Below, piece after piece: positions 30,701-45,700 of a stretch of DNA of 64,000 nt; positions within the stretch are counted from its first letter, which is position 1; each line of letters starts with the position of its first letter. The notes beneath the pieces are model-generated. The model had not been told where the DNA came from, searched no databases, and worked only from the letters and a program-made list of their open reading frames with translations. The translations under genes were made by a program, and so were the position numbers. Source of the DNA: Manis javanica (taxonomy: Eukaryota > Chordata > Mammalia > Pholidota > Manidae); assembly GCF_040802235.1 (NCBI RefSeq), contig NC_133158.1, forward strand, positions 162,227,401-162,291,400, read 5' to 3'.

Positions 30701-33700
30701 ACAGAATATACAAAACAAAGGAAATCATCAGAGAAATGATTCAAGAAAATCTCTCAGAAACAAAGGGCATGAGTTTCCAACTGAAAGAGCTCATCTAATA
30801 CCCAGTGAAATTAATGATAACTGACTCCTACCAAGGCCCACCATCATAACATTCTACAGTAGGGACAAGATCCAAAAAGCTCCCAGAAAGAAAAAATATA
30901 CCAAGAATCAGTAATATACCTGGCTTTAGACTGCAACCATAACTAGAATCTAGAAGGCAGTGGAACAATGCCTTCAAAATTCTGAGAGAAAATAATCTCT
31001 GACGTGGAATTGTATATCCAGTTAAATGGCCAAATATGTTTTAAAGTAGAACAATGGCACCTTCAGATAATCAATGTTACAAAGAAGATTTATTTCCCAT
31101 TGATATCCCTTGCCTTAGAAAACTACCAAAGGACATACTCCAGCAAAATGAGGGAATAAAACAGGAAAGATAGAAGATATAAGAAACAATGGATCAACTC
31201 AAAAGAGAAGGCAAAGGGAACCCCAACATGATGGTGAGGGGATATCCATGATGAGAGCAAAAAATCCAGTTCAGCCTGAAGCAAACTAAACATACTGAAA
31301 GGAGATTTCAAGGAAATCTGGAGAACCAGTAGCACCTAGGGAGAATTAACCATGAGCACACAGAAAGTAAGCAAAGGAAAAAAATGAGACAATTATTAAC
31401 TCCACGGAAAACAAACTGCAGGAAGGGAAAGCTGTAACACAGAGCTCATTTGTGAGCAATGTTTACATAGACAAAAATAATGTAAATATGAATACTGATC
31501 TAATCAAAATTATGATATAACTATTTGGAGAATAAAGGATAGGAAAGTGACATGTATGTTGTAGAAGCAGGGCAGTGAAAGAAAGATAAATCCTCATCTT
31601 CTATAGAGTGGGAAGTTGCAAGAAATGCACAAAGCTATGAAATAGCAACATACACATGTTATTTAGAGATGTGAAAATAAATACCAAGAAAGTAAACTAA
31701 AAGAATTAAAAGTGATTGCATCTAGGAAGCAGAAATAAGAGAGAAGGGAGTGCTGTTTTTTTTCTTAAGCTTTGCAGACTATACCTTGTGTACACATAAC
31801 TTTGATTTCAAAAAAAGCTCGTATTAAGGAAAAGGTATATCATTAATGGTAAACTTTAGGGGGAAAAAAAAAAAGTGAAGCCAGCTAGCATAAAGAGAAA
31901 AATGCGGTGTACAAATGAAAATACTGATAGAATGGAAATTAAGTCTATAGAAAGAGAAGACTGATTACCACGTCCAACAACTAAGGGGGTACTAAGGGCA
32001 TTGAGAAAAGACAAGGAAGAGTATGATAAGTGACAAACTTATACATGAAATTCCACTGCAATAAGGAAATCCCTGGCCACTGAGATAGAAACTTTTAAAA
32101 ATCCATACTGCCATTCTTTTAATTTGCTGGTTTTAAAAAAACACAAAAGAAAAAAATCTACCTGCTTTTCCAAAAAGTGTGCAACTCTGGTCCTCTGCTC
32201 TTTTGGAATGGTAGGAAGGACTTTATCAGCCATGCCAAAGTCCCTTCGCATGACAGCTGTCTGGTATTCCAGTACTGAAACCAGTAGGGAGTAGCTAACG
32301 ATGTTGAGTTCTTTATCCCCAAGATAAAGCCTGTTGTCTTTAGGAATGTAGCCCAGTAGATACATTGTCCTGTAATAGCAACATAAACTAGAAGTAAGCC
32401 CAAATCAGTAGCTAAACATATAAATACACCCCAGCTCTTACTCAAAATCTTTCCACTTGATCAATGCAATTTTGATTAATAATAGCCAACCTACTAAAAC
32501 TATGTAACACTGAAAAAAATCAGGCCTGTATCATTACTACAAGCCAGCAACAGTTTTTGTTTAAGAAGCATAATTATAAATTTAGGGGCACAAGACAAAA
32601 GCAAAACACTACTCAGCTACCTGTCCAAGTGGGCAATGGTGACTATTTCTCCTCCAACATAGTAATTTAATCTGTTCACAGAACTTGTGTAAATGAAGCA
32701 ATCGCCTACCCACAGCCCTGTTTTCACAATTTCCTGAATCTCACCAAGAACCTGCAGAAAAAAAAAATCTATTATTTATTCAGCTTTAGAAATCCTGTCA
32801 ATAACAAACAATTGGACATAATTGGGAATGATAAGGTAGAATAAGGAATACAAAGTAAAATCCTACTCCAAGAAAAAATGTTTCCTTGGAGTTTCTACTT
32901 TCTTCATTCAAGAACATTCTGGGGTGAACATATGTAATATAAAATCTCACTATTGCATCAAAGCTGTGATCTAAAGAAGTGTTGCTGTAAACTCCAAACA
33001 CACACGAACTGGAGTAAGAAGCATGTCATATAAAGTCTTCCAGGACTGCTCAGCAAGGGATGGTTTATCTTTACCATTTGAGAGATCACTTAAATTGCTC
33101 TGGCAAAACTGTCTTAGGACCAAAACACCTTCTAATTTCTTTACTGAAAGTTTATCAGAGCTAGCCTAAAGATTTCCTAAAATCAAAGCACTTATTTCTT
33201 ACATCTTTGAAATATCTATTTTCAGACTCTGATCTTTAGGCCAAGATCATAATTTTCACATTTCACCAGAACTCCTTAAATGTTCAGTTTCCCCAAATCT
33301 AACTTACAATGTTAAAATCAGTGAAGTTCTAAGAATATAAATCACTTAAAAATAAAGTTTAAGTTGTGTTGATGCAATTACCTCAAAGGCATCTTCAATG
33401 CCGTCTTCAGTAACTCCCTCATGTGTTTCCTGTGCAGCCAAGACTTTTTCTGTCAGATACTTAAGGATAAAAAATGACTCTTCAGTGGCAATACAGACTA
33501 GCTCTCCAGAGTCAGACCAGAAAATCTGCAATATAACAAGACAAATGATTTTGGAGTTCTGAGTGGATATGACAGACTGCACATACTTTCTTACAAGATT
33601 TATCTTCTTACAATAAAACAGTATACACTTAAAAATCTTATGTAACATATGTGTATATAGAGGTATGTGTGTATATGCACACACACATACATACACATAT

Positions 33701-36700
33701 ATATGTATTTGGGTGGGTGGACAAGGTAGTGAATGCTGTTCTGTTTAGCCTAGAAATGTGAAGACCAAAGGGACACAGGAAAAGAGCTGCCAGTAAACAC
33801 TGTGCTGTAACAGAAGAGCAGCAGCTATTCCCTACTGCTCCAGAACAACATTTCTCACCCTTTCCTTTCATCATCTCCCCCAAATCCAGGAACCTCTTTA
33901 GGCATTTTCTCCCTAATCATCTCCTCTACAAAATTGTAAGAGCACAGATAATATATTTATGTATATGTATATACATGTCATGCATACATATACCATGTGT
34001 ATGTATATATATATATATATGCATATATAAACATGTATATACATAAAAATACCTATGCTTTGTAAATAAGGAGAGTAAGGGGTGACCTCAGGAACCAATT
34101 TTTGCCCCCTTGGAGGTGATATGGCCCTGCTGAGAATGCATGTTCTAAAAGACAGAACCAGGACTCTAGAAAGGTAGATTTGTCTCCAAAGATAGTTTCC
34201 TAACAATGAAAGGTGTCAAAGATGCAGGTAGTTCTCAAGGTAGAAAATTCTGTCACTGGAGATGATTAAAGATTAAACAGCCATCTGTCAGGTAAAGTAT
34301 GAAGAAGCTTTCTGAACTGAGTGGGAGCTCTCCTCAGGCCTTTCCCAGTCTAGAGCTCCCTGACTTCTTGTCTTCAAAGCATGCTTTTTTTACTTTGTAT
34401 AAAGCCATTTAAAATATGAATAGCACTTGGAATTTGTGTACTTTTGATACTTTTCAGAATACCTAACATCTATGCCTCATTCAAATGCCACAGTTCTCAA
34501 TTTCTAAGCAATCCTGAAGTAACTGGCACTGTGCTCAACATAATGGAAGACGGGCAGCAGGGTACAAGGACATTTCTTGGCCTCAGGGACCCAGAGCTCC
34601 TCACAAAGATTCACATTCCAAAAGTGACAATGGAGGGAATACTCACGTGTTTGGGCTGAATTTCAATTCTGCGTATAAGTTCTGTATTGTCCCAGTCATA
34701 GAAAGCTAAACCATTTACAGATCTCACTCCCAAGAGGAAGCCTCCATATATACCTAACAGAAACAAACAACAATTTTGCTTAGATGTTTTTGAATCATTA
34801 TAAAGCTTCTAAAAATGTAGCACATACATAAATAGCACTCACTTTCAGCTCCAAAGTCTGGTTTAAATGACTTTTTTTCCTTAAAGTTCTTAAATATCTT
34901 TACAACACTGTTGCTCTCTCTTATTGCATATCTGGAGGAAAAAGAGAAGGCAAAAAGAGCACATTATACCCTAAACCATGATTTCAACACATTAGAAATT
35001 TCTTCAAATATATCTGAGTAATGAGTTGTGGGTTTCACATTGTCTATTACACAAATTACTGTTTTTTACAAACTATTTTAGAAACTGAAAAAGACACAAA
35101 TGTTCATCAATAGGCAAGTGATTAAATCAACTGTGGCATATTCATGCAATGGAATACTACTCTATAAAAAAGGGAACCAATTACTGATCTGTGCAACAGC
35201 ATGGATTATCTCAAAAACATTATGTTGAGCAAAACAAGCCTGACACAAGAATGGATACCGCAAGGCTCCATTTATATGAAACTCTATCCAGGTGGTGAAA
35301 AAGATCAGGTTTGCCGTGGTCTGGAGAGTAGGGCAGGTAGGTAACTACTTCAGGGGAAACAATGCATTTTTTGGGGGGATAACAGAAATGTTCTCTACCT
35401 TGACTGCACTGGTGGTTTCAGATTGTATATATTTGTGCAAAGTCATTGAAATGTACATTTAAAACACTGCATTTTATTTTGTATGAATTATACCTCCAAT
35501 CAGGTGACTTAAAAAATATAAACTTCTGTAAGTGGTTCAATAGTCAGCTATGTTTGGCAACAACTTAGAAAATTACATATGTTCAGGACTCCACCTTCAA
35601 AAGGGTGGGCTGTGGCTGTTACCAGACATTTGAGAGTATTTGAGGAAGTGATCTGATGAGTGTTTTGCTCAAGACAGGAAAGATGATGAACAGGGCCTTG
35701 GCTGGATAAAGCTGAAAACAGGGATCTATCAAAACAGAGGGAAAGGTAGGCTGACAGGTCAGGCAACTCATGAACTATAATTTTGCTTACAATGATAACA
35801 AAGTACCTTTTAGTATATGGAACTATGCATATATGACTGTGTTTAGGAAATTTATCAAAACATCAAAATAATTTATCATCTCAGTAAATCTTATTGTTTA
35901 AAAAAAAAAAGGCATCATATTATGAAGCGCTGAGACTCAAGTCACCCAATGTTGGGGGCAGAGGCAATACAATATACGGGAAAAACAAAACAAAAAATAC
36001 TGGAAGATGTAATTAAGTTATGTGGTCTGAAAAACCAAAGCCCTAATGCACACACACAAAAAAGAATCTAAAAGAAACCACTTAGTAGCTATCTAATATA
36101 ATAGTTTGGAGTTAATGATTTTTTCTGTTTTTAATGATAACATTTTATGAGCATTCTGAATTCGGACAAAATTTGCTTTGTTAAGAATGGGGGTGGGGGA
36201 CTAACATAATAGAAAATGAGTTTTAAAAAAGATCGGATGAAGCTCTCATCAAGATGACATCAGTCTATACAGCATCTCTCCCAGTGAGCTCTGAAGGGCA
36301 GCAGGAACTCAGGAGGGCCTACTCTGTCTTGTGCCTGCCTATAAGCCCCAGGCCCTACCATAGGCTCCATTCTGGTTGCTGGGTTCCCAGTCTAATGGGA
36401 TTATTAGACCAGCCTGAGTGAGCCAGCTCAATGCTGACTATAGAAAAAGCAAAGGCAGCTCAGAGTGCACAGCTGCCTCTGACTTTCACCTTCAAACAGG
36501 CAGCTTCAGTGAGAACTGTTCTTGAACTCGGAGCAACATAGCCCACACACAACCTTGGTAACCTCTTTACTAGAGCTGCACACAGAACAGGCATCTGTGG
36601 TCAGGGCCAGCTGGTTATAACACAACCAAAACTTACTCTGAAGAATCGTGGGCCCATGCAAACTCCTGGGCAGACCCAAAGCTCTTGTTTCTCAATGCCA

Positions 36701-39700
36701 TTGCTGTGTAGATGATATACTCGCCATCACCACACACCACAACAAACCTAAGAATTATAGGCACCAGGGAATAAAGTACAGAGGACCAATAACATGTAGA
36801 AGTTAAAAATGATTCATCTTTATGGTAAAATATTTCTAGTCACAAATGTTACTTCAGTTGACTGTAACAACTGAATCTAGTATCTTTTAAAGATATGTAT
36901 TTCTTTGAATAGAAAGCTAGACATAAATATTCTAACCAACAAATCCAAGAGCAACTTACATAGATGGGGTTATTGCTGAAAATCTTACGTTTTCTCTTAT
37001 AAACAAATTGCTTGGAACAGGAAAATGACAATGGCTGGTAACACATAAGAAAGGATTCCAATAATTCAACTGGTATTTGTTGAGCACTAAGATGCCTTGC
37101 ACTTTGCTCATTACATTTACACCATAACAAGGCACTATCTTAGTGCAAGACTATCTTTACTTTAAAACTGATCATTCAAATGAATAAAAACACCTTACTT
37201 CAGTTGTTAGTAATTGTTAAATTTATCAAAATAAATAGGATATCTTAATATTTAAATAATGAGTAAGAACAGAATGTTACACACTCAAAATTTTCTCAAT
37301 AGATGTAAAATAACTCCCTTTAAAGTTATAATTTAGAACACTGTATTTGGCAGCTATTAGATTGCCAAAGGTAAAATGCAAAACTTACAGCAAAAAAATG
37401 GTGTATGATATTAAGGGGAAAAAGATATAATGTGTTCTTAATCTTCATAAGAAAAGTGTACCAATACTCATGGATGCCATTTACTGCACAAAGTAGCATA
37501 CTTGGTTTATATACTGCCTTTTTCAATGTTGAGGACAGAATTATAAAATACCCAGATCTGTAAAACAATTTTTAAAGCTCCACGGGTTTAAACTCATGCC
37601 AGAAACTCTTCTCTCACAAGATGTTTAGTACTTTGTAAATCTTAAGGGAGAAACAGAACTGATGGTTCAAATTACAGATAAGATACAGAATTATTACCAA
37701 TCCCAAAACTTTTTCAGAAGACACACCTCAGAGTCAGCTTTTCTTAAGAGCAATGTGTTATCAAGTATTTAGAGGGCACCTACTAAGTCTCAGGATATAT
37801 ATGATCCTTGCCCTCAAGGGAGCACAAGGACACAAATCCAACACATTTGAAATAAGAGTAAAAGCAAAACCCATTCAAAATCATTTGGTGGGAAAAGGCC
37901 AGGAAGGCAAATAGGTTTTTGCTTTGGATGCCAACATGATCAGCTGGCATGGCTGCCTGTAGCTGTGTTGAGAAGGATGTGAGGCCAGGTGAAAAGCTCA
38001 TGAGGAATGTCCACCACAGGACAAGCGTATACACTATGGCTATGCCAACCCTGCTTTACATACACAGAAGCTCAGAGAGAGATTTTGGTGCTGGCTTACC
38101 GCCCATTAGGATTGTGCTGAATAGTCTGAGGGTATATTTCACAACTGCCCATATCCTTTACTGCCAGTGGCAATCTTTCTCCATCTTTAATTTCAGCATC
38201 TCCCATTGCTTTCAGGTTGGCCTGCTGGACTTCTGAATGCTTGGCCCAAATTATCTTCCCATTGGCATCCATGGACATGGCAGGTTCCTCCCGACCAAGC
38301 TGAAGAATGACAAACGGCTCTTAGCAATGAATAGAACAGAGAAAATCACAACAAAATAAACATTTTCATTTAACAGAGGGCTTCTTTCTTCCACTTCAGA
38401 TTTCCAGCACTTAATCTCTTGTGCTTAATAAAAGAAGGGCCAATTTAATAAATCTGTTAACTTGGAAGATGACTGTACTAAAATGTAAGGAAAACTGCTT
38501 GCCCTATGTCCATTTATTTGGAAAGAGAGCAGAACTAGAGATTACCTTAACAATGATGCTCCCTTCATCGTAGCCCAAAGCAACATTGTTGGACCCTCTC
38601 AGACTAGCTACACACCACACCCTCTCCATTCCATAATTCAGTGTACTCTCAAGGCGATAGGTACTTGAATGCCAAATACGCACCGTTCCTAAAAAAAAGA
38701 ATATGAATTATACGCCCTTTTGATGTGAACATCCATCCATGAACTCTGTCAAGAGAACCAACCATATGGAAGTCCTTATTCAGAGAACACTTCCTGGCAG
38801 CTTAATTTTTTGACCTACAGTCTATACATGATTTTATAAAACAACATAAATAAATAGAAAACTTGTAAGAAACTAAAACTAAGAAATTTGATTTTAAATG
38901 TAAAATAATGACAGGTTTTCCTGGGTACAGTGCCTATTATGTACCAGATGCTTTATTCACACGATTTCTTCTCATTCTTTCACTATAATCCTGAGGTAAA
39001 TATGTCTGCTCAGATTTCATATTTTGCCCAAATCACACAGCCATAAAGTGGCAGAGCCTGAATCTGACCCCACGCTTTTAGACTCCAAAGCACAGGCATT
39101 TTTAGATTTTACTCAGACTTCTGAGTGTCTTCTTCTTTAAGTAACAGAGTCAAAACACATTAGAATGATGATGATGGTGACAATACCCCTTTACTCTTTT
39201 ATAGCTCAAGTATTTTACTCCAGTAAAATTATCAAAATCCTTGGAAACCTTCCTTTACAATGCAGTGCCCTACTTGGCTTATACATCCACTTAGTAATTA
39301 TAAGCAAAGGAATTAACATGCATTTCTCACTTACCATCTTCTGAACCTGTGATGATAATTGGCAACTCAGGATGAAAACTGGCACAAGACACATTTTGTG
39401 CATGTCCCTCCAGTGTCTGTACACATGTTTTGTTCTGTAATCAAGAAAACATTTTTATTAGTGAAAAAGAAGTAGCTCACCCTTAATTTTCCCACTGCAT
39501 AGATATGTTATAAATGACAGTGGTTATGATGATCTAAATAGCATTCAATACAGAAATTTTTGAAATAGAATTATTCTGTTGTGTTCATATTTCATTATTT
39601 GATATACAGGCAAATGTAATTCTAAGTATCATATTTAAAGAAGAAAGCACAGATATATACCCCTTGCCCCAAGATCTGGTTTTTCATCTATTTTTCCCCC

Positions 39701-42700
39701 CATTTCTAGGCTAAGGTCTTTAATATTTTTATTCTGTATTGAAACATGAACTTGAATACATTTCTAAGTTAGGACTGGTTTTCTAGGCCTCGTTATTAAC
39801 TGCTTGTGGAAATTTTGATGTGAGAAACAAAAAAACCCGAAACTTAAAATCTTAGAGAAAGAAAGCACAGTAACAAGAGTTCATAAGTGATTTACAAGGG
39901 TCTATGTGGCAAAATGGTTGTACCATGGCTATTTCATGATCTGCTAGTTTTCAAATATAAATAGAAGTCTGCCAATGAGGATACTAGAGGGTATAACAAT
40001 TCATTTAAATCAAAATGTTAAAATTCCTAATGTCCACCATTAAATGAAAACAACATGTGGCATTTCATTTTTAAAACCTTGATTGACATTTGCTTTTATT
40101 TTAATGGAGGATTATGGGACCACAGTTTAGGTTGAAATACTGAAGCCCTAAATTATTATGCCATGAACAGAGTTCAACAACCCAAGTTTTAACTGTTCTG
40201 TATGAAACAGTGAGAAGCGTGTCTAACATATGGCAAGTAAGGTTACGAAAGAACTTTACCTGATAGTCCCATATTTTAACAAGACGGTCGTCTGCACCTG
40301 AAATGAGGTATGGTTTGTCGCCACCACTGTAGTAGTCAATGCAATTCACACCTTTCTCATGTCCCTCCAGAGTGAAGTTTGGGGAGGAGGAGCCCAGCTG
40401 CCACACCTTCAGGGAACAACAGCACCTCTTCAGAAGGTGGATCCCCCACACTTCTGACACATCCAGTGCCAAAGCCCAGGAGAGAGAAGCTAAAGAACAT
40501 TCGTTTTCTTCATTTGTTTTTGTTCCTTCTCACTTTACTTGAATTTCTAGGGGGCAGAATCACTATAGCATTCTCTGAAAATCCCAGTTTTTATGCTTTA
40601 TCCCTGGGGATCATGATTCAGTGGCTCTATAGTGAAGCCCAGGAATGTAGATTTTTTTAAATAGATACCCCAGGTGATCTACAGGCTACGTTTTGAGAAA
40701 CACTACTTAAGGGTAGAAAATAACTGTATGAGGGATTGAATAAAAAGCTATCATGAGTGGATTTAGTGAGATGTATTAAAAGGGAAAAATTAGCCAAACG
40801 TTACCACACTACTGGCATTAAGCTTTATCTTTACAAATATTTCCTGAGGCCTCCCGCAACATGGGGAATATAAAAATGTATAAACAAATGTTTGTCACTT
40901 ACTGTATACAACAAACTTTACTAGAGCCAAAGATAAGATCATTCTTGTTCTCAAGATATACCTAATTTAGTAAAGAAAGTTTTCTTAGTGTAGTAAAACT
41001 AATTTTAAAGTTTCCAACCTGAGTCAAATGTAAGAACAATCCAATGAAAGTGTAAAAGGTCAAAGCCCTAGACGTAAAACATTGAATTAAACTGTCAGAC
41101 AAATAGCATATAACATTTTACATAGGTTAAAATGTTACACAGATGTAAGCATACACATGTAAGCAGAAGTTAATGCAATATATAATTTTAAATCTGTGCA
41201 CAGATATTTTACATATTGTAATGGAAAAGGAATGCAAGTACACTTATACAATATTAAGTATCTAATATAAGCAAGTTTGCTAGTGAGTGTCTGCTTGGGG
41301 CAGGGCGGGGTAACACACAGTTCCTTCCCCAAACACCAACATTTCAGGGGATAGTTCTTAAGACCCATTAATTACTATTCAACGTGAAAGCCATAACAGA
41401 GGCAAAAAGCAATGGAAGGAATGGGATGAGCATGACTGGCTCTATGTAGAGGTGAATGGATGTCTGAAGAGAGCTTCTCAGCGTAAATAATTGTGCTTAG
41501 CCTGGAAAAATGAGTAATTCTCAAGGAAAATAAATCAAAAAGGGAGAATAAAGAGTACTGTGGGCAGAGGGAACATTCACAGCATCTCTACAGAATGGTG
41601 GGTTATAGTTACAGGGTTACAGATGTCTCAGAATATTAGCTGAGGATAGTCTTCAAAACACTTGTATTCCACACTAAGGCATTTGAACACTATCCTTAGA
41701 CTGGGAACTGACAACATGAAATCCATGTTTTAGAAATATAAACTGACTCCATATGGAGAAATGGACTAAGAAAAAGAGAATGGAGGCTGATGAAATGTAA
41801 ATATAAAACAGTAATAATCAGCAGAGGTCAACAATACACTAAAAGGGGAGGAAAGAGTAACCTAGAGAAGATACTGGCATTTTTCTTATTAAGGGTTTGC
41901 AGAGGTTTAAGAGTCTATTCATACATATATTGCTTCCGCATGGAAAAACGCTTTAAGAACACTGAGTTCCCAGAATATTTTTCTAAACAGAATATACCCT
42001 TCTGGATCAAAATGAGAAGTCCTATTTTGACTTTAAAATGAGCTTTGAGAGAAAATTCTAAGATGGGAGTAACTTTCTGAGCAGTCAGTAGTAAAATATC
42101 TAGAACAACTATATTTCACCAACAGTCATAAATGACACAAACAGTGGACACGCTACCTTGATGGTCCTGTCCAGAGATGCGCTGGCAAACTGATTGTTAT
42201 CTTTGGGGTTGATCACGATCTGCATAACATAATGGGTGTGTCCTTCAAACACTTGTGAGCAAGACCATTTTTTATCCCAGTCCCAGAGTTTAATAAGCAT
42301 ATCATCTAAGACAAAAGAGGGTCTCAAGTTAGTTGCAATTTCTATTTCTTTCATTCAGAACTAAGATGTGGAGTCTTTGTGCCTTTTAAAGCAGCAAATC
42401 TATCAGAACTGAGTGGATTTTTCAAAATCTTTATTTATTCTAAAAATAAGTTCTACAGAACAGTGGAGATAAAACAGAGAAATTAAAAATAATACAAAAA
42501 TTTCTTGGAAAAATTTAAGACTCAGTGGGCTTTCAAGAATGACCAAAGTAACACGCTTGATTAGAGACTAAGTAGGACCAAATAATGATGGCAATGACTA
42601 CTTAGGGAATAAGCATTTAATACAAGACTGGTTAAAAAAGAAAGTTTTGGATTACTTTTCAATTTTTACCTTAAAAATGTCTCAAAGAGCTATTACCAAT

Positions 42701-45700
42701 TCAGTGCACCTTGTTTTAATTGCCCACCAAATGATGCACTGTTTTATACATAATACAAAGGAACAAACCTGTCTGAATATAAAGATGAAGCTAGGGTACA
42801 TGGCAATCTGCCAAAAACTCTCCCATAAGCATGTAAATTAGCTTTCTGTTCAGCAGATGTTTAAGCATCTAGACCTTCAGGTCTTCCTTGACAGGAATTG
42901 GAGCAATTGCTATACAAATCCTACATAGAGTTGATACTTCATTAAAATACACAAGTAAGCAACATTGATAGCCTCTTAGTGGATTTAAATACTTCAAAAA
43001 CTGCTGGGAATTAAACTCAACTTGTAACAGCAGTAAAAAATTACACATCTCACTGAATGAAAATGAATTACTCAAAGAGATACCCATGACCAAAAGGATT
43101 TCTTTCTTACCACTGCTCGTTAGAATGAAAGGCTGGGTTGGATGAACAGCAATACAGCGAATGTAGTCTGAGTGTGCTTCAAACATATGAACTCTCTCCA
43201 GAGTATTGTAATTGAACACTCTAATCTGCATATCATCCTGAAAAGGAAAAATTTAAAACCATCATTACTACTATGAAGTAAATTGCACAAAAAATATTAC
43301 AGGCTCAGGGTATAAGTTCATGCTTCAAAAATTGCACTAATTAACAAAATAAATCAAGAATCAAAACTGTACAACTCATTTACATAATCACTGACCAATT
43401 CAGAAACTGAACTGAAGGAATTAGAAATTCATATAATTACTTACCGCTCCTGTTACAACCCAATTCTTTCTTGCAACAAACTTTGCAGCTCGAACAGGAA
43501 GATCACACACTTCAAATGTTTTCACCAGTGTCTTTAAAATTTAACAAGAATATACACTTTGAATGAGAAAATTACTGAAAAATTTATTGTTATATTTAAA
43601 ATATCCAGTTATCTAGATCACTTTTTAACTGAAAAATATTCTCAGGTTAAAATACAAAAGCTCAACAGTCAAATGAAAAAGAAAGAAAACAAACAAAAAA
43701 CAAAACCACCAGTCAACTTTCCTTTAACAGATTGAGAATTAAAATATTTATAAAATATTCTTTAAAAAAAAAGATATGTCCACAGGGTGGAATTCCAGAC
43801 CTCTTTGTGCCAGCCCTTCCCTTCTTTGGCTACTGTCAGACTGACTTACCTTTACTCTTATTCCTTTTGCCTGAAAACCCATCCAAAGAACCTTATACTC
43901 TGATAATGTAGCACCCTCATAATTCTGTGCTTAATGTCAATCTTCCCTGCTAACCTCCTTGAAGGGAGGTATCTTGTTCACCACTATATTCCCAGAGCCT
44001 AGAACAGTAGCTAGGAACTATTGTGTAATAAGTATTTGTTGAATTAACTCTTTATTTCTTCTTTTTAAAATTAAACTCATAAACAAATTCAAACAAGATA
44101 CAATTTTTTTGGGACACTTCAGCAATATGCTTCCATACAAATGCTATTTACATCTTTAGAGTGAAGTATAAGAAAACAGTGATTTAAATGTCTCTTCAAG
44201 CTGCTCAGAATGGAATAATACATAGGATAAAGGTAGAAAACTAAAAGACCATCCTAGGAAGAACAGGGGTAAATGCATCTCTTTGTCCTCCCATTTTGAT
44301 GTCTTGTTCTTTAAAATTCTGAAAATTAAACTATCATTTTTCAATCTTTTCTTTTTGTACCAGAGATTAATGAAAACAGCACAATCTTACATAACCATGT
44401 GCAATAAATAAAAAGAATGGGCACTAGTTTGTAAGAACTGTTGAGCCTACTCTGGCTTGCCAAGCCAGACTTCAAAGATTCTTCAGACAAAAACAATAAA
44501 TGGGGACATCAGCTCCAACCTGTACAATCACTACCAGTTGACTGTGATATAAAACATTGAGAACAGACAGAACATGACAACTTCACGAAAGTGCATGAAG
44601 ACTCAACAAATGGAGGGATCTGCGGAGCAGTAAAAATAAAGCGGCCACAGAACAGACTGACATGGTTCATGTCCACATTAAGTGCTGTGGCTCATACAAA
44701 TGACATAAGAAATAGTCTCTGCACTCTAGAAGATAAACAATCTAAAAAAGGAGTACATACTATATACTCAAGATACAAACACTCAATGTAAGTTAGGAAA
44801 ATAATGACCAATACTTGTATGGTATCTTATAGGTCTCATACACAATTTTACCTAATTTGCTTTAATCCTTCATTTTAGATAAGTAAACTGAACTTATACA
44901 TAGTTAAAATGCTTGCCAACATCATTTAATTAGCAGGATGGCTATTACTTTTAACATACTGATTTTTTAACCATTGTATCCACTACCTCCAAAAGGATAT
45001 AATATTTCCTTATTTGAAATTCAAGTACATTTGAATTTATTTCCAAAAACCTTGTCTATTTTAAGAATTTTGCTCTTCCTATATGTAAGTGGCAAGTAGC
45101 CCCTGTTAATGAGTGTGGAAAAAAACAGACTAAAAAGTAGATCAACTACTCAACAAAGACTGCCTGCCTACCAAGAGACCATCAGGTATGCACCTGGATC
45201 AACAACAGTGGAATATAAGATTAGGATAACCCTTGTTCTCACAGAACCTCCATTCTTGAAAGAAAGAAGAAAATTTAACAAGAAATTACCAAGGAGATGA
45301 ATTATGAAAGGGGAAGAAGACGACACCCCGCCAGAGGGCACAGAAGGGTATAAAAGAGAAAAAACAAGGCAAAGTGGATGACCCTGATAAAGCAGAGTTA
45401 TGTTACAGTAAAGCCTAGAGAAAGATAAAGGAAGTACACCTGGGCTTCAGAACACACTACAATGAAATGACAGAGCTGAGAGATAGCTCGTTGGAGCTGA
45501 TAGAGGGGATCTCTTGGAAGAATTAGGAAGTGTGGTGGGGGAAGGGAAACACACCAACACATTTGTTAAGCATAAAATCAGAAAGGTTTTAAACATTTGG
45601 ATGGGGGATTTTTTAAAAAAAGCAGTTAGCTGCATATTACCTGCATCAAGGCAAAAGGAATTCACAAGATTTGAAACTGCTGAGACCAGAAATCCTGAAC